64,000 bases of DNA from Pseudomonas sp. GD04091 (GTDB lineage Bacteria > Pseudomonadota > Gammaproteobacteria > Pseudomonadales > Pseudomonadaceae), in assembly GCF_029836165.1 (NCBI RefSeq), contig NZ_JAOEBG010000001.1, positions 124,001 through 188,000 on the forward strand, given 5' to 3'. Shown here in pieces: positions 26,902 through 36,110 of the stretch (position 1 is the stretch's first letter; each line of letters begins with the position of its first letter). The position numbers were made by a program, and so were the translations under genes. Under the pieces are notes generated by a model. That model worked only from the letters and a program-made list of their open reading frames with translations, was not told the origin of the DNA and made no database searches.

Positions 26902-29109
26902 TCAAATACGCCGGGCGGCGTAACGCTTGAGCATGCTCGGAACGTCGAGGATCAGCGCGATGCGGCCGTCACCGGTGATGGTGGCGCCGGACATGCCCGG
27001 GGTGCCCTGCAGCATCTTGCCCAGCGGCTTGATCACCACCTCTTCCTGACCCACCAGCTGGTCGACGACGAAGCCGATGCGCTGGGTGCCGACCGAGAGG
27101 ATCACCACATGACCCTCGCGTTGCTCCTCGTGCTCGTGGTCCTGGACCAGCCAGCGCTTGAGGTAGAACAGCGGCAGCGCCTTGTCGCGCACGATGACCA
27201 CCTCCTGACCGTCGACCACGTTGGTGCGCGACAGGTCGAGGTGGAAGATCTCGTTGACGTTGACCAACGGGAAGGCGAAGGCCTGGTTGCCCAGCATCAC
27301 CATCAGCGTCGGCATGATCGCCAGGGTCAGCGGTACCTTGATGACGATCTTCGAGCCCTGGCCCTTGGCCGAGTAGATGTTGATCGAGCCGTTGAGCTGG
27401 GAAATCTTGGTCTTCACCACGTCCATGCCCACGCCACGGCCGGACACGTCGGAAATCTCGGTCTTGGTCGAGAAGCCCGGGGCGAAGATCAGGTTGTAGC
27501 AGTCGGACTCGCTCAGTCGATCGGCGGCGTCCTTGTCCATCAGGCCTTTTTCCACGGCCTTGGCGCGCAGCACGCCCGGGTCCATGCCCTTGCCGTCGTC
27601 GGAGATCGACAGCAGGATATGATCGCCCTCCTGCTCGGCGGACAACACCACGCGCCCCGTGCGGGCCTTGCCGGAAGCCTCGCGCTCGTCCGGCATCTCG
27701 ACGCCATGGTCGACGGCGTTGCGCACCAGGTGCACCAACGGGTCGGCCAGCGCCTCGACGAGGTTCTTGTCCAGGTCGGTTTCTTCGCCGACCAGTTCCA
27801 GGTTGATCTCTTTCTTCAGCTGCCGGGCCAGGTCGCGAACCAGGCGCGGGAAGCGCCCGAAGACCTTCTTGATCGGCTGCATGCGGGTCTTCATCACCGC
27901 GGTCTGCAGGTCGGCGGTGACCACGTCGAGGTTCGACACGGCCTTGGACATGGCCTCGTCGCCGCTGTTCAGGCCCAGGCGCACCAGGCGGTTACGCACC
28001 AGCACCAGTTCGCCGACCATGTTCATGATCTCGTCCAGGCGCGCGGTATCGACACGCACGGTGGTTTCCGCCTCGCTGGCGCCGTGCTTGTCGGCGGCCG
28101 GCGCCGGGGCGCGGGTCGGGGCGGCAGGCTTGGCGGCCACGGGGGCTGGAGCCGGCTTGGCGACGGGCTTGACCTCGGCCTTCGGCGCGGCAGGTGCGGC
28201 GGCCACGGCGGCGACAGACGCTTCGGCGGCGACCGCGTCACCGGAGAACTTGCCCTTGCCGTGCAGCTGATCCAGCAGCGCTTCGAATTCGTGCTCGGTG
28301 ATGTTTTCATCGGCCGCAACTGGCGCGGCGGTGGCCGCAGGCGCCACGGCACCCGGCAGCGCATCGACGGCGAAGGTGCCCTTGCCATGCAACTGGTCGA
28401 GCAGCGACTCGAACTCGTCGTCGGTGATCTCGTCACTGGCCGGGGCCACAGCAGCGGCTTCGCTGACGACGGTTTCCGGCGAGAACTGGCCCTTGCCATG
28501 CAACTGGTCGAGCAGCGATTCGAATTCGGCGTCGGTGATCTCGTCACCCCCGCCGCTGACGATCTCGCCCTGCAGCTGCTCATGGACGGCAGCTTGCGCC
28601 TTGACCGCATCGAGCGAGTCGAGCAGCTGTTCGAACTCGGTGTCGGTGATGTCCGGCTCGGCGGCTGGCGCCGCGACCACCGGCGCGACCTCGGCCACCG
28701 CTGCCGGGGCTTCGGCGCCACCTGGCTCGGCCAGGCGCGACAGCGCCGCCAGCAGCTCGGGTGTAGCCGGCGTGACGTCGGTGCGCTCACGCACCTGGCC
28801 AAACATGCTGTTGACCGTGTCGAGCGCCTCGAGCACCACGTCCATCAGTTCCGCATCGACCCGGCGCTCACCTTTGCGCAGGATGTCGAACACGTTCTCG
28901 GCGATATGGCAGCACTCCACCAGCTCGTTGAGCTGAAGGAAGCCGGCGCCCCCTTTTACAGTGTGGAAACCGCGGAAAATCGCATTGAGCAGGTCCGCGT
29001 CATCGGGCCGGCTTTCCAGCTCGACCAGTTGCTCGGACAGTTGCTCGAGGATTTCGCCGGCTTCTACCAGGAAATCCTGGAGGATTTCTTCATCGGCGCC
29101 GAAGCTCAT
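26902..29109 (-). CDS. cheA: Chemotaxis histidine kinase CheA
   Basis: A 735-residue kinase. The P1 Hpt domain has the phosphorylated H49 in FRGFHTVKGGAGF. The region of residues about 152-287, where other CheA proteins have a P2 domain, holds four copies of a short repeat (consensus TDxEFExLLDQLHGKGxF). Then come an alanine/proline linker, a dimerisation helix pair (TARLDEIMNMVGELVLVRNR), the ATPase domain (HLVRNAVDHGVE, SDDGKGMDP, GRGVGMDVV) and a C-terminal CheW-like domain. It phosphorylates CheY and CheB. Confidence 0.95.
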   Translation of the reverse strand: MSFGADEEILQDFLVEAGEILEQLSEQLVELESRPDDADLLNAIFRGFHTVKGGAGFLQLNELVECCHIAENVFDILRKGERRVDAELMDVVLEALDTVNSMFGQVRERTDVTPATPELLAALSRLAEPGGAEAPAAVAEVAPVVAAPAAEPDITDTEFEQLLDSLDAVKAQAAVHEQLQGEIVSGGGDEITDAEFESLLDQLHGKGQFSPETVVSEAAAVAPASDEITDDEFESLLDQLHGKGTFAVDALPGAVAPAATAAPVAADENITEHEFEALLDQLHGKGKFSGDAVAAEASVAAVAAAPAAPKAEVKPVAKPAPAPVAAKPAAPTRAPAPAADKHGASEAETTVRVDTARLDEIMNMVGELVLVRNRLVRLGLNSGDEAMSKAVSNLDVVTADLQTAVMKTRMQPIKKVFGRFPRLVRDLARQLKKEINLELVGEETDLDKNLVEALADPLVHLVRNAVDHGVEMPDEREASGKARTGRVVLSAEQEGDHILLSISDDGKGMDPGVLRAKAVEKGLMDKDAADRLSESDCYNLIFAPGFSTKTEISDVSGRGVGMDVVKTKISQLNGSINIYSAKGQGSKIVIKVPLTLAIMPTLMVMLGNQAFAFPLVNVNEIFHLDLSRTNVVDGQEVVIVRDKALPLFYLKRWLVQDHEHEEQREGHVVILSVGTQRIGFVVDQLVGQEEVVIKPLGKMLQGTPGMSGATITGDGRIALILDVPSMLKRYAARRI
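28250..28655 (-). repeat. Four short peptide repeats inside CheA
   Basis: Four units within cheA encode variants of TDAEFESLLDQLHGKG; the first unit ends differently (LLDSLDAVKAQ). Three units share long stretches at DNA level, such as CAACTGGTCGAGCAGCGA on the plus strand, which points to recent duplication or conversion. Confidence 0.85.
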
Positions 29110-29121
29110 TAAACGTGCTCC

Positions 29122-29910
29122 TTAAAAACCCAGGCTGGACAGCAGATCGTCGACATCGTCCTGACCGGATACGACGTCTTCACGCTTATCGGCATGAATC
29201 TGCGGACCTTCACCCCGAGTCGGATGTTTTTCTTGATCTTTTTCAGCACGCAGCTGGTGGTGGTCATGTTCGATCCCGGCGAAGCGGTCGACCTGACTTG
29301 CCATCAGCACGAGCTTGAGCAGATTGCTTTCTACTTCGGTGACCAGCGCGGTCACCCGCTTGATCACCTGGCCGGTCAGGTCCTGATAGTCCTGAGCCAG
29401 CAGAATGTCGTTGAGATGGCCGGCCACCTTGCGATTGCCTTCGGCACTGTGCGTCAGGAAACTGTCGACGCGCTTGACCAGCTCACGGAACTCCGGCGCC
29501 GCTACCTCGCGGCGCATGAAGCGCTGCCAGTCGGCGGACAGGTTCTGCGCCTCGGCCGCCAGCTCGTTGAGCACCGGGGTGCTCTCCTCCACCAGGTCCA
29601 TGGTGCGGTTGGCGGCGCCTTCGGTGAGGCGAACCACGTAGGAAAGGCGCTCGGTGGCATCGGTGATCTGCGAGACTTCCTCGGCCTGCGGCATCGCCGG
29701 GTCGATCTGGAAGCTGACGATCGCGCTGTGCAGCTCGCGGGTCAGCTTGCCCACCTCCTGATACAACCCGCGATCGCGGGTCTGGTTCAGCTGGTGGATA
29801 AGCTGCACGGCCTCACCGAACCGGCCGCGCTCAAGGCTCTCGACCAATTCCTGGGCATGCTTTTTCAGGGTTGATTCGAACTCACCCAGAGAGTTGTTCT
29901 GTGACTCCAT
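29122..29910 (-). CDS. cheZ: CheY-P phosphatase CheZ
   Basis: A 262-residue, mostly helical protein that dephosphorylates CheY-P. The conserved active region is LLAQDYQDLTGQVIKRV, which carries the catalytic Gln. The far C-terminal CheY-binding helix ends DVDDLLSSLGF. ATG at 29910 is preceded by AGGGGG; an alternative ATG at 29925 lacks a good site. It starts 18 bases after the cheY stop. Confidence 0.94.
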   Translation of the reverse strand: MESQNNSLGEFESTLKKHAQELVESLERGRFGEAVQLIHQLNQTRDRGLYQEVGKLTRELHSAIVSFQIDPAMPQAEEVSQITDATERLSYVVRLTEGAANRTMDLVEESTPVLNELAAEAQNLSADWQRFMRREVAAPEFRELVKRVDSFLTHSAEGNRKVAGHLNDILLAQDYQDLTGQVIKRVTALVTEVESNLLKLVLMASQVDRFAGIEHDHHQLRAEKDQEKHPTRGEGPQIHADKREDVVSGQDDVDDLLSSLGF

Positions 29911-29928
29911 GGCGCCCCCTGACATGAC

Positions 29929-30303
29929 TCAGCTGTTGACGCGTTCGAAGATCTTCTCGATCTTTTCTTTCAGCACCTGGGCGGTGAAAGGCTTGACCAC
30001 GTAGCCGTTGACCCCGGCCTGGGCCGCTTCGATGATCTGCTCGCGCTTGGCCTCGGCGGTGACCATCAGCACCGGCAGGTGCTTGAGGCGTTCGTCGGCG
30101 CGGACCTTGCGCAGCAACTCGATGCCGGACATGCCGGGCATGTTCCAGTCGGTTACCAGGAAGTCGAAGTGCCCGCTCTCGAGCATCGGCAGCGCGGTAT
30201 TGCCATCGTCGGCTTCCGAGGTGTTGGTGAAGCCCAGGTCACGCAACAGGTTCTTGATGATCCGCCGCATCGTCGAAAAATCGTCAACGATGAGGATTTT
30301 CAT
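29929..30303 (-). CDS. cheY: Chemotaxis response regulator CheY
   Basis: A 124-residue single receiver domain that binds FliM to switch motor rotation. It has acidic pocket D7/D8 (LIVDDFST), phospho-acceptor D52 (LVTDWNMPG), Thr in VMVTAEA, and the conserved Lys in GYVVKPF. The ATG at 30303 gives the usual CheY length. However, GGAGG lies only 5 bases before an in-frame TTG at 30315, and 17 bases before the ATG, so a 4-residue longer form from TTG is possible. Confidence 0.93.
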   Translation of the reverse strand: MKILIVDDFSTMRRIIKNLLRDLGFTNTSEADDGNTALPMLESGHFDFLVTDWNMPGMSGIELLRKVRADERLKHLPVLMVTAEAKREQIIEAAQAGVNGYVVKPFTAQVLKEKIEKIFERVNS

Positions 30304-30338
30304 GTCTTTGTTCAATTAGACCTCCAAGCAGTCTTAAA

Positions 30339-30358
30339 CGCGCTCGGCGCCGAGCGCG
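30339..30358 (-). terminator. GC-rich palindrome between fliA and cheY
   Basis: A perfect 20-base palindrome whose half is CGCGCTCGGC is followed on the minus strand by TTTAAG. The short T-run makes it a weak terminator or attenuator between the fliA end of the flh transcript and the che genes. Confidence 0.5.
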
Positions 30359-30406
30359 CAGTCAATCAATTCGGCACCACAAAAAACGACTGCATCGAAC
30401 CTCGGC

Positions 30407-31147
30407 TCAACGCGCCCGCCATTCACCCAGACGGCTGCGCAGGCGCGCCGCGCACTGGCTGTGCAACTGGCTGACACGCGATTCGCTGACCCCCAGCACC
30501 TCACCGATTTCCTTGAGGTTCAGCTCTTCGTCGTAGTACAGCGCCAGCACCAGGCGCTCGCGCTCCGGCAGGTTGGCGATCGCGTCGGCCAGGGCGGCCT
30601 GGAAGCGCTCGTCCTCCAGATCCCGCGATGGCTCCAGCTGGCCGCTGGCGCCATCCTCGTGCAGCCCCTCGTGTTCGCCGTCCTGCAGCAGGTCGTCGAA
30701 ACTGAACAGGCGACTGCCCAAGGTGTCGTTCAGAATCCCGTAGTAATCATCGAGACTCAATTGGAGTTCGGCAGCAACTTCGTGATCTTTAGCGTCGCGC
30801 CCTGTCTTTGCTTCGACACAGCGGATCGCATCGCTGACCATGCGCGTGTTGCGGTGGACCGAACGCGGCGCCCAGTCCCCCTTACGCACCTCGTCGAGCA
30901 TGGCGCCACGAATGCGAATCCCGGCGTAGGTCTCGAAACTTGCGCCCTTGCTGGCGTCGTACTTGTTGGCGACTTCCAGCAGGCCGATCATGCCGGCCTG
31001 GATCAGGTCTTCGACCTGGACGTTGGCCGGCAAACGCGCCAGCAGGTGATAGGCGATACGCTTGACCAGCGGCGCGTAGCGTTCGATCAGCTCGTACTGA
31101 GCATCCTTGGACGCCTTGCTGTACATCTTGAAGCCGCTCGCACTCAT
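30407..31147 (-). CDS. fliA: Flagellar sigma factor FliA (sigma-28)
   Basis: A 246-residue sigma-70 family factor with regions 2 (LIQAGMIGLLEVANKYDASK, SFETYAGIRIRGAMLDEVRK), 3 and 4 (ERERLVLALYYDEELNLKEIG, VLGVSESRVSQLHSQ). It directs class IV flagellar genes such as fliC. The start overlaps the fleN stop by 4 bases. A matching promoter is visible upstream of fliC in this window. Confidence 0.96.
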   Translation of the reverse strand: MSASGFKMYSKASKDAQYELIERYAPLVKRIAYHLLARLPANVQVEDLIQAGMIGLLEVANKYDASKGASFETYAGIRIRGAMLDEVRKGDWAPRSVHRNTRMVSDAIRCVEAKTGRDAKDHEVAAELQLSLDDYYGILNDTLGSRLFSFDDLLQDGEHEGLHEDGASGQLEPSRDLEDERFQAALADAIANLPERERLVLALYYDEELNLKEIGEVLGVSESRVSQLHSQCAARLRSRLGEWRAR

Positions 31148-31977
31148 AGGACGGGCCCTGCACTGGTGGGCTGCACCAGGCGCTCGACGAAGAATTCAAG
31201 GTGTCCGCGCGGGTTGGCAGGCAGCGGCCAGCTGTCGACCTTCTGCGCGATGGCCTTGAAGGCCAGCGCGCACTTGGACCGAGGGAAGGCTTCATAGACC
31301 GCCCGCTGCTTCTGCACCGCCTTGCGCACACATTCGTCGTAAGGCACGGCGCCGACGTATTGTAGGGCGACGTCGAGGAAGCGGTCCGTGACCTTGGTCA
31401 ACTTGGCGAAGAGGTTGCGACCCTCCTGCGGGCTCTGGGCCATGTTGGCCAGCACACGGAATCGATTCATCCCGTAGTCGCGGTTGAGCAGCTTGATCAG
31501 GGCGTAGGCATCGGTGATCGAGGTCGGCTCGTCGCACACCACCAGCAGCACTTCCTGCGCGGCGCGCACGAAGCTGACCACCGATTCACCGATGCCCGCG
31601 GCCGTGTCGATGACCAGCACATCGAGGTTGTCGCCGATGTCGCTGAAGGCCTGGATCAGGCCGGCGTGCTGCGCAGGCGCCAGATGCACCATGCTCTGCG
31701 TGCCAGAGGCCGCCGGCACGATGCGCACACCGCCGGGCCCCTGCAGCAGGACATCGCGCAGCTCGCAGCGCCCTTCGATGACATCGGCGAGGGTGCGCTT
31801 GGGCGTGAGCCCCAAAAGCACGTCGACATTGGCCAGGCCCAGGTCGGCGTCCAGCAACATGACCCGGCGGCCGAGTTCGGCCAGCGCCAGTGACAGGTTC
31901 ACTGAAACGTTAGTCTTGCCGACGCCACCCTTGCCACCGGTCACGGCGATTACCTGTACGGGATGCATGCTACCCAT
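31144..31977 (-). CDS. fleN: Flagellar number regulator FleN (FlhG)
   Basis: A 277-residue MinD-type ATPase with the deviant Walker A IAVTGGKGGVGKTNVSVNLS, switch region MLLDADLGLANVDVLLGL and Walker B LDVLVIDTAAG. It binds FleQ and limits flagellar number at the pole. A second in-frame ATG (MHPVQ) lies three codons in. It sits between flhF and fliA, as in all polar-flagellate pseudomonads. Confidence 0.95.
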   Translation of the reverse strand: MGSMHPVQVIAVTGGKGGVGKTNVSVNLSLALAELGRRVMLLDADLGLANVDVLLGLTPKRTLADVIEGRCELRDVLLQGPGGVRIVPAASGTQSMVHLAPAQHAGLIQAFSDIGDNLDVLVIDTAAGIGESVVSFVRAAQEVLLVVCDEPTSITDAYALIKLLNRDYGMNRFRVLANMAQSPQEGRNLFAKLTKVTDRFLDVALQYVGAVPYDECVRKAVQKQRAVYEAFPRSKCALAFKAIAQKVDSWPLPANPRGHLEFFVERLVQPTSAGPVL

Positions 31978-32091
31978 ATCTGTTCTTTACCTTGTCTCGC
32001 TTGGACCCAGGCCACATGAGGGGCTGAACACTCAAGGCCGCGTACAGGCCGGGCAACCCCATGATGTAGGTACTTTGCACAGTATTCACCT

Positions 32092-33402
32092 TCAACCCGC
32101 GCGCTTGCCAGGGTTGTGGTAGAGATCAGCGAACATGTCGGCCATGGCCTCGTCGCTGGGCTCGTCCTGCAACTGCACACTGACGGCACGGCTCACCAGC
32201 TGGTGCTTGCGCGGCAGTTGCAGGTCGTCAGGAATGCGCGGCCCGTCGGTCAGATAGGCCACCGGCAATTCATGACTGATGGCAAGGCTCAGCACTTCGC
32301 CGAGGCACGCCGTTTCATCGAGCTTGGTCAGGATGCACCCGGCCAGGCCACAGCGCTTGTAGCTGTGGTAGGCGGCGGTGAGCACCTGCTTCTGGCTGGT
32401 GGTTGCCAGCACCAGGTAATTCTTGGCGGCAATGCCGCGTCCAGCCAGGGTTTCCAGCTGCATGCGCAAGGCCGGGTCGCTGGCCTGCAGGCCGGCGGTG
32501 TCGATCAGCACCACGCGCTTGCGCAGCAGTGGCTCCAGTGCCTGGGCCAGGGACTCCCCCGGATCGACATAGGTGACCGGCACATTGAGGATGCGACCGA
32601 GGGTCTTGAGCTGCTCCTGGGCGCCAATGCGGAAGCTGTCCATGCTCACCAGCGCCAGATTGCTCGAGCCGTACTTGAGCACATAGCGCGCGGCGAGCTT
32701 GGCCAGCGTGGTGGTCTTGCCCATGCCGGCGGGGCCGACCATGGCGATCACCCCGCCCTCCTCGATCGGTTCGATCTCGGGCACATCGATCATGCGGGCC
32801 AGGTGCGCCAGGACCATGCGCCAGGCATGGCGCGGCTCGTCGATTCCGGCCGTGAGCTCAAGCAGCTCGCGAGCCAGCCCACCGGACAGCCCCAGACGCT
32901 GCAGGCGTCGCCAGAGGTTGGCCTGTTGCGGCTTGCTGCCCTGCAACTGGCCCCAGGCAAGCGACCCCAGCTGCACTTCGAGCAGTTCGCGCAGGCCGTT
33001 GAGTTCGCAGCGCATGGCATCGAACAGGCGCGGGTCGACCGACGCCGCGGCGGGCGTGATCGCCGGCGCGGGCTCATCGGCATGTGGCTCGATCAGCGGC
33101 TCGGCAGCCGTCAGCGACTGGCCGGCAAACAGTTGCCGGTTGCCCTCGCTGGCCTCGCCGCGTCCGCTCAGCTCGGCCTGGGCGGTGACGATGCGCGACT
33201 GCGTCTTGCGCAGCTCGTCCTCGAGCTCGACGTTGGGCACACGCGGGGCCAGGGCGGACAGCTTGTAGTCCAGCGCGGCCGTCAGTTCGACACCGCCGGC
33301 GATGCGCCGGTTGCCGATGATGGCGGCATCGGAGCCGAGCTCATCCCGGACCAGCTTCATGGCCTGACGCATATCGGCGGCGAAAAAACGCTTAACTTGC
33401 AT
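32092..33402 (-). CDS. flhF: Polar flagellum-placing GTPase FlhF
   Basis: A 436-residue SRP-family GTPase. It has a basic N-terminal region (MQVKRFFAADMRQAMKLV), a variable linker, then the NG domain: G1 AMVGPAGMGKTTTLAKLAAR, G3 RVVLIDTAGL and G4-like LTKLDETACLGE. It sets polar assembly of the flagellum. It follows flhA by 11 bases. Confidence 0.96.
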   Translation of the reverse strand: MQVKRFFAADMRQAMKLVRDELGSDAAIIGNRRIAGGVELTAALDYKLSALAPRVPNVELEDELRKTQSRIVTAQAELSGRGEASEGNRQLFAGQSLTAAEPLIEPHADEPAPAITPAAASVDPRLFDAMRCELNGLRELLEVQLGSLAWGQLQGSKPQQANLWRRLQRLGLSGGLARELLELTAGIDEPRHAWRMVLAHLARMIDVPEIEPIEEGGVIAMVGPAGMGKTTTLAKLAARYVLKYGSSNLALVSMDSFRIGAQEQLKTLGRILNVPVTYVDPGESLAQALEPLLRKRVVLIDTAGLQASDPALRMQLETLAGRGIAAKNYLVLATTSQKQVLTAAYHSYKRCGLAGCILTKLDETACLGEVLSLAISHELPVAYLTDGPRIPDDLQLPRKHQLVSRAVSVQLQDEPSDEAMADMFADLYHNPGKRAG

Positions 33403-33413
33403 AACCCACTACC

Positions 33414-35543
33414 TCAGCCGTTGGGGCCCACGGTGGCAACGATGGTGACTTGCTTGTTGTCAGGTATTTCCTGATACGCCAAAACATGCAAATTCGGTAC
33501 AGCCAGGCGGCCGAAACGCGACAGCATGGCGCGAATCGGGCCGGCCACCAGAAGAATGGCCGGTTGGCCCTGCATTTCCTGACGCTGGGCCGCCTCGATC
33601 AACGAACGCTGAAGCTTCTCGGCCATGCTCGGCTCAAGAAGAACGCCCTCTTCCTGACCTTGTCCGGCCCTTTGCAGACTATTGAGCAAGATCTGTTCCA
33701 ACCTTGGCTCCAGGGTGATCACAGGCAGCTCGGACTCAACGCCGACAATGCTTTGCACGATGGCGCGACACAATCCGACCCGCACCACCGCCACCAATGC
33801 GGCGGTATCTTGACTCTTCATCGCGTTGTTGGCGATGGCCTCGGCAATGCTGCGAATATCACGCACCGGCACTTGCTCGGCAAGCAACGCCTGCAAGACC
33901 TTGAGCAACCCCGACAAGGAAATGACACCCGGCACCAGTTCCTCGGCCAGTTTTGGCGAAGCCTTGGCCAGCACCTGCAGCAGTTGCTGAACCTCCTCGT
34001 GGCCGATCAGCTCATGGCAATGCTTCTGCAGGATCTGGTTGAGGTGGGTGGCGACCACGGTGCTGGCGTCCACCACCGTGTAGCCCAGCGACTGCGCCTG
34101 GGCGCGCTGGCCGACATCGATCCACACAGCCTCCAGGCCGAAGGCCGGATCCCGCGCGGCGATACCATTGAGGGTGCCGAACACCTGGCCAGGGTTGATC
34201 GCCAGTTCGCGGTCCGGGTAGATCTCGGCCTCCGCCAGGATCACCCCCATCAACGTCAGGCGATAGGCACTGGGCTGCAGATCGAGGTTGTCGCGAATGT
34301 GCACAGTGGGCATGAGGAAGCCCAGGTCCTGGGACAGCTTCTTGCGCACGCCCTTGATCCGCGCCAGCAATTGCCCGCCTTGATTGCGATCCACCAGCGG
34401 GATCAGGCGGTAGCCGACCTCGAGGCCGATCATGTCGATGGGCGTGACGTCGTCCCAGCCCAGCTCCTTGGTTTCCATCGCACGCTGCGGCGAAGGCAGC
34501 AGGTCCTGCTGGCGCTGGACTTCCTGCTGGGCGGCGAGCTTGGCCTTCTGCTGCTTCTTCCAAACGAAGTAGGCGCCACCGCCCGCCAGTGCGCCCAGGC
34601 TGAGGAAGGCGAAGTGGGGCATGCCCGGCACCAGGCCCATGATGATCATCAGCGCGCCGGAGACCGCCAGGGCCTTGGGCGAGTCGAACATCTGCCGGTT
34701 GATGAGCTTGCCCATGTCCTCCGAGCCCGAGGCCCGGGTGACCATGATCGCGGCGGCGGTGGACAGCAACAGCGATGGCAATTGCGCCACCAAACCGTCA
34801 CCGATGGTCAACAGGGCGTAGACCTTGCCGGCATCGCTGAAGGTCATGCCGTGCTGCAGCATGCCGATGAGCATGCCGCCGATCAGGTTGATGAACAGGA
34901 TCAGCAGGCCGGCGATGGCGTCGCCGCGAACGAACTTGCTGGCACCGTCCATGGAGCCGTAGAACTCGGCCTCCTGGGCGACCTCGGTGCGGCGGGCCTT
35001 GGCCTGGGCCTGGTCGATCAGACCGGCGTTGAGATCGGCGTCGATGGCCATCTGCTTGCCAGGCATCGCGTCGAGGGTGAAACGGGCGCTCACTTCGGAG
35101 ATGCGGCCGGCACCTTTGGTCACCACCACGAAGTTGATGATCATGAGGATGGCGAACACCACCGCGCCGACCACGTAGTTGCCGCCGATCACCACTTCAC
35201 CGAAGGCCTGGATCACCTTGCCCGCGGCACCGTGGCCTTCCTGGCCGTGGAGCATGACCACGCGGGTGGATGCCACGTTCAGCGCCAGGCGCAGCAGGGT
35301 CGCGACCAGCAATATCGTCGGGAACGCGGCGAAGTCCAGCGGGCGCAGGGCATAGACGCAGACCAAAAGGACCACGATCGACAGGGCGATGTTGAAGGTG
35401 AAGAACACGTCGAGCAGGAACGGCGGGATCGGCAACATCATCATTGCCAGCATCACCAGCAGCAGCAGCGGCACGCCGACATTGCCCCGGCCGAGACCGG
35501 CCAGGTTGTTACGGGCGTTGCTGATTAACTGAGTGCGATCCAC
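33414..35543 (-). CDS. flhA: Flagellar type III export gate protein FlhA
   Basis: A 709-residue export-gate protein. Eight N-terminal membrane helices span about residues 20-330. The FHIPEP-type loop includes RISEVSARFTLDAMPGKQMA, IDADLNAGLIDQAQAKARR and GDAIAGLLILFINLIGG. The large cytoplasmic domain (about 360-709) binds chaperone-substrate complexes. A sigma-54-like promoter lies 56 bases upstream, and the gene leads the flhA-flhF-fleN-fliA transcript. Confidence 0.96.
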   Translation of the reverse strand: MDRTQLISNARNNLAGLGRGNVGVPLLLLVMLAMMMLPIPPFLLDVFFTFNIALSIVVLLVCVYALRPLDFAAFPTILLVATLLRLALNVASTRVVMLHGQEGHGAAGKVIQAFGEVVIGGNYVVGAVVFAILMIINFVVVTKGAGRISEVSARFTLDAMPGKQMAIDADLNAGLIDQAQAKARRTEVAQEAEFYGSMDGASKFVRGDAIAGLLILFINLIGGMLIGMLQHGMTFSDAGKVYALLTIGDGLVAQLPSLLLSTAAAIMVTRASGSEDMGKLINRQMFDSPKALAVSGALMIIMGLVPGMPHFAFLSLGALAGGGAYFVWKKQQKAKLAAQQEVQRQQDLLPSPQRAMETKELGWDDVTPIDMIGLEVGYRLIPLVDRNQGGQLLARIKGVRKKLSQDLGFLMPTVHIRDNLDLQPSAYRLTLMGVILAEAEIYPDRELAINPGQVFGTLNGIAARDPAFGLEAVWIDVGQRAQAQSLGYTVVDASTVVATHLNQILQKHCHELIGHEEVQQLLQVLAKASPKLAEELVPGVISLSGLLKVLQALLAEQVPVRDIRSIAEAIANNAMKSQDTAALVAVVRVGLCRAIVQSIVGVESELPVITLEPRLEQILLNSLQRAGQGQEEGVLLEPSMAEKLQRSLIEAAQRQEMQGQPAILLVAGPIRAMLSRFGRLAVPNLHVLAYQEIPDNKQVTIVATVGPNG

Positions 35544-35598
35544 CGCGATTCCTCTTCAAGCAAAACTTTGACGCCTGGGTGGCGCCTGGCGCTGCCTC

Positions 35599-35614
35599 TG
35601 CAAGAAGCTTTCCA
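35599..35614 (-). promoter_or_regulatory. Candidate sigma-54 promoter of flhA
   Basis: Minus-strand reading gives TGGAAA-GCTTC-TTGCA. The GG and GC elements are exactly 10 bases apart as sigma-54 requires; the -24 box departs from TGGCAC. It lies 56 bases before flhA. Confidence 0.55.
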
Positions 35615-35717
35615 ACTTTTCTGGGGGCGGGAAAATCGGGGTTTCGGTTTCGGTTTCGGTTCGAGCGTGCTGGTTTTGATGGTTGTATGCGCATTCATTG
35701 GCGATGGCGACGCATAG

Positions 35718-35941
35718 TCACCTTTCCGCCCTTACGGCGGCCTACTTTTTTCTTGGAAAAAGTAGGCAAAACCGCCCGCTCCGTTCATCCGGCCCCTGCG
35801 CTGCGCTCCGGGGTTCCCTCACTCCGGCCTTGCTCCCGGGAGGACCGCGCTGAACGGCCCATCCTGGGCCGCAGCGCTTGACGGGCATCCATGCCCGTCA
35901 CCTCCCTACGCAAGTCCTGCGCTCGGCCTACTGAAGTCGCA
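35718..35941 (+). repeat. Copy A of a ~225-bp inverted element in the flhA-flhB gap
   Basis: A noncoding element nearly matched, in opposite orientation, by 36249-36476. It begins CACCTTTCCGCCCTTACGG, holds a perfect 10-bp hairpin (arms 35741-35750 and 35757-35766, loop TCTTGG), then GC-rich palindromes such as GACGGGCATCCATGCCCGTC, and ends near CTGAAGTCGC. I find no supported gene in it. Together the two copies and the hexamer tract fill the 1,006-base gap between flhA and flhB. Confidence 0.85.
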
Positions 35942-35973
35942 ATTTGTGGCGCCTGAACTATCGCGCGCTTAGA

Positions 35974-36057
35974 AGCAAGAGCAAGAGCAAGAGCAAGAGC
36001 AAGAGCAAGAGCAAGAGCAAGAGCAAGAGCAAGAGCAAGAGCAAGAGCAAGAGCAAG
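35974..36057. repeat. Hexanucleotide repeat, 14 perfect copies of AGCAAG
   Basis: Eighty-four bases of uninterrupted AGCAAG units between the two inverted elements. Read as protein it would give Lys-Ser or Ala-Leu repeats, but no flanking sequence supports a gene. Such tracts change length by slippage. Confidence 0.95.
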
Positions 36058-36110
36058 AAATGCGAACTTATTTACTTGGCAGTTAAATATATATTGGTTG
36101 TTCCGACCTA

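Noticed and set aside
25753..29112. A very long open frame on the plus strand opposite cheA and cheB
   Set aside because: It is the antisense shadow of GC-rich coding sequence: residues are rich in His, Gln, Arg and Asp with no family pattern, while the minus strand encodes clear CheA and CheB.
33450..35528. A long plus-strand open frame opposite flhA
   Set aside because: Antisense shadow of flhA; low-complexity His/Gln/Asp-rich translation and no ribosome-binding site.
35974..36057. A possible CRISPR-like array
   Set aside because: The units are contiguous 6-mers with no spacers, and no cas genes are present in the window.
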